Part shown: positions 5,972-8,890 of the stretch, in pieces | How positions within the stretch are numbered: the stretch's first letter is position 1 | How the letters are laid out: each line of letters begins with the position of its first letter | DNA from: Candidatus Njordarchaeota archaeon | Lineage (GTDB): Archaea; Asgardarchaeota; Njordarchaeia; Njordarchaeales; Njordarchaeaceae | Direction of reading: 5' to 3' | Length of the DNA: 8,890 nt | Assembly: GCA_029856615.1 (NCBI GenBank) | Contig: JAHKLF010000051.1 | Location: forward strand, 1 to 8,890 | The notes under the pieces: model-generated | The model's input: the letters and a program-made list of their open reading frames with translations, nothing else | What the model was told of the DNA's origin: nothing | The model's database searches: none | Position numbers and translations under genes: made by a program

Positions 5972-6742
5972 CTAGAAAATTGGTATTTTTTCGTTAAATG
6001 TATGGTTTCGCGTGAAAATTACATGTGTGGCGAGATATATAGCCATGATACTCGCTAGAGCGTCTCCTACCATGATTGAAAATGAGACAAACAATTGATA
6101 CTGTGCCGCCCAGATGGGATCTGCGCCTCCAAGAATCATACCACTCATAGTTCCAGGTATCCATACAAGTCCCAGCGACTCTAGAGTACTAATTGCTGGA
6201 ATTAAACTTGCTCTCACACTATCCCTCACATGAGGTTTACATGCAATTGTGATAGGTACTCCTAATGATAATTTTGATTCTATTCTATATCTATGAGCCT
6301 TTATTTCTCCAATAAATCTGTTTAATGCAAGTGCCGTTGAATTCATAGCATTAGCGATTACCATGCTTCCAAATGGAATTATAAACCTAGCTTCAAGCGG
6401 AAATATGTTCATTAAGACGCTATATGTCAAAATAATAACAGAACCGGAAAATATTCCAATAACTGCAGGTTTATATAAACCTGGAACTTGAATAACCCTT
6501 CTCCTCGCGATATATGCCGCGAATGCTATCATGAAACTTAATACTGAAATCGTGTATAATGGATGATTAATACTAATTATTATGCCTAGGAAGAAAGCTA
6601 TAGCGAATAATTGAATCATTGCCCGAATTACCGCTAGCCCAAGTTCTTTTTCTATCTTATACGCCTTAAATTTTAGATACATTAGGAAAACAAAAACCAT
6701 CATAAGAACGCCCATCAATTTATCAATCATTATCTCATTCAA
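5972..6742 (-). CDS. fetB: FetB/YbbM-type ABC transporter permease
   Basis: This 256-residue membrane protein belongs to the UPF0014/FetB family. The E. coli FetA-FetB pair is reported to export iron and protect against oxidative stress. Family landmarks: RAMIQLFAIAFFLG (about 40-53), FGSMVIANAMNSTALALNRF (124-143), IESKLSLGV (154-162), a charged coupling stretch RDSVRASLIPAI (173-184), and GLVWIPGTMSGMILGGADP (191-209) followed by AAQYQ. About seven hydrophobic segments are visible. The start is TTG at 6742, supported by GGGGTGA six bases upstream; the ATG at 6730 has no such site. It begins only six bases after the FetA-type ATPase stop, and its ribosome site overlaps the end of that gene, so the two are one operon and surely one transporter. 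Substrate (iron or another metal) is inferred from the family. Confidence 0.93.
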   Translation of the reverse strand: MNEIMIDKLMGVLMMVFVFLMYLKFKAYKIEKELGLAVIRAMIQLFAIAFFLGIIISINHPLYTISVLSFMIAFAAYIARRRVIQVPGLYKPAVIGIFSGSVIILTYSVLMNIFPLEARFIIPFGSMVIANAMNSTALALNRFIGEIKAHRYRIESKLSLGVPITIACKPHVRDSVRASLIPAISTLESLGLVWIPGTMSGMILGGADPIWAAQYQLFVSFSIMVGDALASIMAIYLATHVIFTRNHTFNEKIPIF

Positions 6743-6748
6743 TTTTTC

Positions 6749-7396
6749 TCACCCCTTTATTATGCTTAATTTGCCGTTTTCTAATCTAGCGATCCGCGTA
6801 CCCAATCTTTCTGCTTGCGCCATATCATGAGAAACTATAATGAAATTAATTCCCTTCGTTTTATTTAATTCTAGAATAAGTTCTTCTAGTATCCTTGTGT
6901 TCTCTGGATCAAGATGCGCAGTTGGTTCATCTAATAAAAGATAGATAGGCTTTATTAAAAGTGCTCTGGCAAGCGCCACTCTCTGTTTTTCTCCTACTGA
7001 TAATGTCTCTGCTATTTTATCAAGATACGAAGGCTCTAAACCTACATCTTTTATTACCTCACGCAACATTTTCTCTGACACGGGAATATTAAGATACCTC
7101 GGAGCAAATAGGAGATTATCCCTCACAGTACCCTCAAACATAACTGGTATCTGGGGGACATAACATAAGAGACGCCTAACAGTTAATACATCTACGCTTA
7201 AAAGATCCATATCGCCAAGAAATATTTTACCGCTATCTGGTTCTATTAGTCTATTTAATAATTTAAGAAGAGTTGACTTCCCGCTACCAGAAGCCCCTGT
7301 TATCACGAATCTTTCTCTTGGAGAAACCTCAAATGACACGCCATTTATGACTTTTTTGCCACCTAACTTTTTATGCAAATTAACTACTTTAAGCAT
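6749..7396 (-). CDS. fetA: FetA/YbbL-type ABC transporter ATP-binding protein
   Basis: This is the ATPase partner of the FetB-type permease downstream. Read from the ATG at 7396 it is 215 residues, close to the family's roughly 225. It has Walker A GASGSGKST (34-42), Q-loop Q82 in YVPQIP, signature LSVGEKQR (132-139), Walker B IYLLLDEPT with D156 and E157, D-loop HLDPE, and switch histidine H190 in VSHD. All parts for ATP hydrolysis are intact. The frame is open upstream to a TTG at 7558, which would add 54 residues and overlap the ZIP gene by 20 bases. That extension shows no ABC-like sequence, and the alignable fold begins right at MLKVVNLHKK, so I treat it as non-coding. No clear Shine-Dalgarno precedes 7396, so an internal TTG a little upstream remains possible. 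Confidence 0.92.
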   Translation of the reverse strand: MLKVVNLHKKLGGKKVINGVSFEVSPRERFVITGASGSGKSTLLKLLNRLIEPDSGKIFLGDMDLLSVDVLTVRRLLCYVPQIPVMFEGTVRDNLLFAPRYLNIPVSEKMLREVIKDVGLEPSYLDKIAETLSVGEKQRVALARALLIKPIYLLLDEPTAHLDPENTRILEELILELNKTKGINFIIVSHDMAQAERLGTRIARLENGKLSIIKG

Positions 7397-7432
7397 CGAA
7401 TTCTTTAGTTGTTCATAATCCAACTTAACACT

Positions 7433-7441
7433 ATTAATATA
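7433..7441 (-). promoter_or_regulatory. Possible TATA box for the fetAB operon
   Basis: On the - strand, TATATTAAT (roughly 7441-7433) would place a start near 7411, about 15 bases before the chosen ATPase ATG. It lies in the 142-base stretch between the ZIP gene and that ATG. It competes with the alternative that ZIP and fetAB are one transcript. Confidence 0.22.
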
Positions 7442-7538
7442 CAATTCTGAGATCCCTCTCAATATTCTGATAAAAAACTCCAAATTATTTTTAGTATAGA
7501 ATTTTGAGTTATATAGTTGTGTGGCTACGTAACTCTTC

Positions 7539-8288
7539 TTAGGTAAGTATCGTATCAAGTATTAACATAATAATGAATCCGGTTAGGATAGCCAATGTAG
7601 ACTTATCAAAATACTCACCATGCTGCGCTTCTGGGACCATTTCATTTAAAACAACAAATAACATTGCGCCCGCACAGAATCCAAAGAAGTATGGAAGAAG
7701 ATTTCTGACTTGCGACACAATCATGTAAGCTATTATGGCATTTATAGGTTCAACCAGACCCGAAAAAACAGAATAACTAAATGCCTTCCTACGAGAAAAA
7801 CCAGCTGATATTAATGGTGCAGCTACTGCAAAACCCTCTGGAATGTTCTGAATAGCAATAGCTATTGCTATTTGAATGCCTAAAATCAGACTTCCAGAAA
7901 CAAATGCAACCCCTACTGACATGCCTTCTGGTATATTATGCAATGTGAGAGCAAGGAAAACTACAAGAGCCTTAGTTAATGATGGTTCTGGCTTCTCTCC
8001 AGTTATTTTAAAGTAGAATACATGAACCCTATCCTTTAAAAGTAATACAAATAGAACCCCTAATATGAATCCGATAATAACGGGCAACGTACCGCCCATT
8101 TCCATTCCAGGAATCAATAAACTAAATATAGAAGCAGCTAACATTATTCCTGCGGCTAAACCATTTCCTATATCAAATTTTCGTGAATGAAGACCATCTT
8201 TAATAATTAAGATTGGTAATCCTCCTAAAGAAGTCGCTACCAATCCTGACAACAAAGCAATAATTATGAAGAAGATAATTAAGTCCAT
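7539..8288 (-). CDS. ZIP-family divalent metal transporter (GufA/ZupT-like)
   Basis: This 249-residue inner-membrane protein has about eight helices. ZIP proteins take up zinc, iron or manganese into the cytoplasm. The metal-site helices are clear: LTLHNIPEGMSVGVAF (H117, N118, E121) and IAIQNIPEGFAVAAP (Q147, N148, E151). They are followed by SGLVEPINAIIAY and a late LNEMVPEAQHGE segment. The QN in the second helix, in place of HN, is typical of the GufA branch. The cytoplasmic loop (about 85-105) has only one His, so there is no His-rich metal-sensing loop. AGGAGGT (8301-8295) lies six bases before the ATG, an ideal ribosome site, and an AT-rich TATA-like stretch lies about 45 bases upstream. 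Same strand as the FetAB-type exporter genes downstream, suggesting linked control of metal uptake and efflux. Substrate is not determined by sequence. Confidence 0.93.
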   Translation of the reverse strand: MDLIIFFIIIALLSGLVATSLGGLPILIIKDGLHSRKFDIGNGLAAGIMLAASIFSLLIPGMEMGGTLPVIIGFILGVLFVLLLKDRVHVFYFKITGEKPEPSLTKALVVFLALTLHNIPEGMSVGVAFVSGSLILGIQIAIAIAIQNIPEGFAVAAPLISAGFSRRKAFSYSVFSGLVEPINAIIAYMIVSQVRNLLPYFFGFCAGAMLFVVLNEMVPEAQHGEYFDKSTLAILTGFIIMLILDTILT

Positions 8289-8328
8289 ATATTAACCTCC
8301 TAGGTATAGCTTAGAATAGCTTTTAGAA

Positions 8329-8341
8329 TTTAATTTATTAA
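8329..8341 (-). promoter_or_regulatory. Possible TATA region for the ZIP transporter
   Basis: Read on the - strand, TTAATAAATTAAA spans the HEPN stop codon and would start transcription near 8305, giving a leader of about 18 bases that carries the strong AGGAGGT. Motif and spacing only. Confidence 0.3.
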
Positions 8342-8731
8342 TCCGAAGTATTCATTAATGATTTAAATTTGCGTTCAAGTAATTTAAATAGATCCATAGC
8401 TATATTAAAGCATTTTTGTGCTTGAATTTTATCAAAGATAATTTCTTTATAATCGGCTTTTTTCTCTATATTCGTGAAGTTTTAAGAATAACTTATACGC
8501 ATTAATTCCTAGTATCTCCCTTATTAAATTCGCTCGTCCAGCGAATCCCCTTGTTTTCTGTTTCTTATAAGCAAAAATCGCATTAGCAATAGATTCTACC
8601 ATAAAATACGAGGCGCTTATAGCTTTATTATAAGCTCCGTGCTCTAAATCTATGGTGGCCTCCTTTCTCAATATTTTCGCTTTTTCAAAAAATTTTAGTG
8701 CCAACTCTCTCCAATAACCTGACATACTCAT
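8338..8731 (-). pseudogene. HEPN-domain protein gene interrupted by a one-base insertion
   Basis: HEPN proteins are small helical proteins, often RNases or partners of MNT nucleotidyltransferases in toxin-antitoxin systems. From the ATG at 8731 the frame gives 94 residues, with WRELALKFFEKAKILRKEAT, GAYNKAISASYFMVESIANA and LFLKLHEYREK, then stops early at 8449-8447. Removing one A from the A6 run (T6 on the + strand, 8458-8463) restores REKADYKEI, the expected R-x-x-ADY end of the HEPN core. The frame then stays open for a further helical stretch to a TAA at 8340-8338, 130 residues in all, a normal length. The open frame after the repair supports a recent indel or an assembly error. The R-x4-6-H ribonuclease motif is not seen; an R-x4-Y pattern is present in its place. 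No MNT partner is recognisable in the 159 bases before it, although the gene may lie outside the window. Confidence 0.75.
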
Positions 8732-8792
8732 CGGCCTCAGGGGACCCCTTTACTACCACCTTAGGCACAATAGATCCGAAATTGTTGATTAA

Positions 8793-8890
8793 ATGGCATT
8801 AATTTGCCGTAATTTGTTTTCTCGTGAAGAGAAAATAGAATACGTACGTAACACTGATGAGGCGCCAATGCCCTATATACAGCAAAAGTA
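8793..8890 (+). CDS. Possible 5' part of an unknown gene, cut by window edge
   Basis: An ATG at 8793 opens a + strand frame that stays open for 32 codons to the window end. It starts MALICRNLFSREEKIEYVRN and is followed by a stretch with two prolines. Composition is protein-like, but I recognise no family. There is no clear Shine-Dalgarno and only AT-rich sequence before it. It would be divergent from the HEPN gene, about 60 bases away. The frame could be real or chance. Confidence 0.3.
   Translation, partial: MALICRNLFSREEKIEYVRNTDEAPMPYIQQK

Noticed and set aside
1..8890. CRISPR array, tRNA, rRNA, insertion sequence or attachment site
   Set aside because: No regularly spaced repeats, no cloverleaf with a T-loop core, no transposase and no long terminal inverted repeats were seen on either strand.

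Overview
The window suggests an AT-rich archaeon, most likely an anaerobic or microaerophilic, probably thermophilic member of the Thermoproteota (crenarchaeal type). The signs are A-box-like promoter elements, short leaders with GGTGA or GAGGAGG Shine-Dalgarno sequences, TTG starts, heavy use of AGA and ATA codons, Sulfolobus-like Thi4 residues, and toxin-antitoxin (VapBC) and HEPN genes. The organism assignment is inference from protein character, not from a marker gene.

Layout on the + strand, left part: a 5'-truncated flavodiiron protein (1-1146), then a ferritin-like/VIT1 membrane fusion (1198-2319) that probably shares its transcript. Next comes a stand-alone EamA/DMT transporter (2512-3375). 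After it lies a tiny four-cysteine TRASH-type zinc-ribbon protein with no AUG start (3543-3713), closely followed by a decayed thiazole synthase gene, thi4 (3732-4512). That gene has an ATA where the start codon should be, two single-base frameshifts in homopolymers and substitutions at key cofactor-loop residues.

Middle: rubrerythrin on the - strand (4592-5137). A palindrome-rich AT spacer separates it from a divergent vapB-vapC toxin-antitoxin pair on the + strand (5298-5892).

Right part, all on the - strand and read right to left: a HEPN-domain gene interrupted by one extra A (8731-8338), a ZIP metal transporter (8288-7539), and a FetA-type ATPase (7396-6749) with a FetB-type permease (6742-5972). 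A possible partial + strand reading frame runs off the right end (from 8793).

The theme linking most intact genes is oxygen/peroxide defence and iron or divalent-metal balance. Flavodiiron protein can reduce O2 or NO, and rubrerythrin reduces peroxide. The ferritin-like/VIT1 protein and FetAB are related to iron exporters or sequestering transporters, and the ZIP protein moves divalent metals. Interspersed are defence or stress modules (VapBC, HEPN) and a decaying thiamine-precursor locus with a possible metal-sensing companion. Four of the oddest features (two thi4 frameshifts, the HEPN frameshift, the AUG-less TRASH gene) could be real decay, unusual expression, or homopolymer errors in the assembly. 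The thi4 missense changes argue that at least that gene is really decaying.
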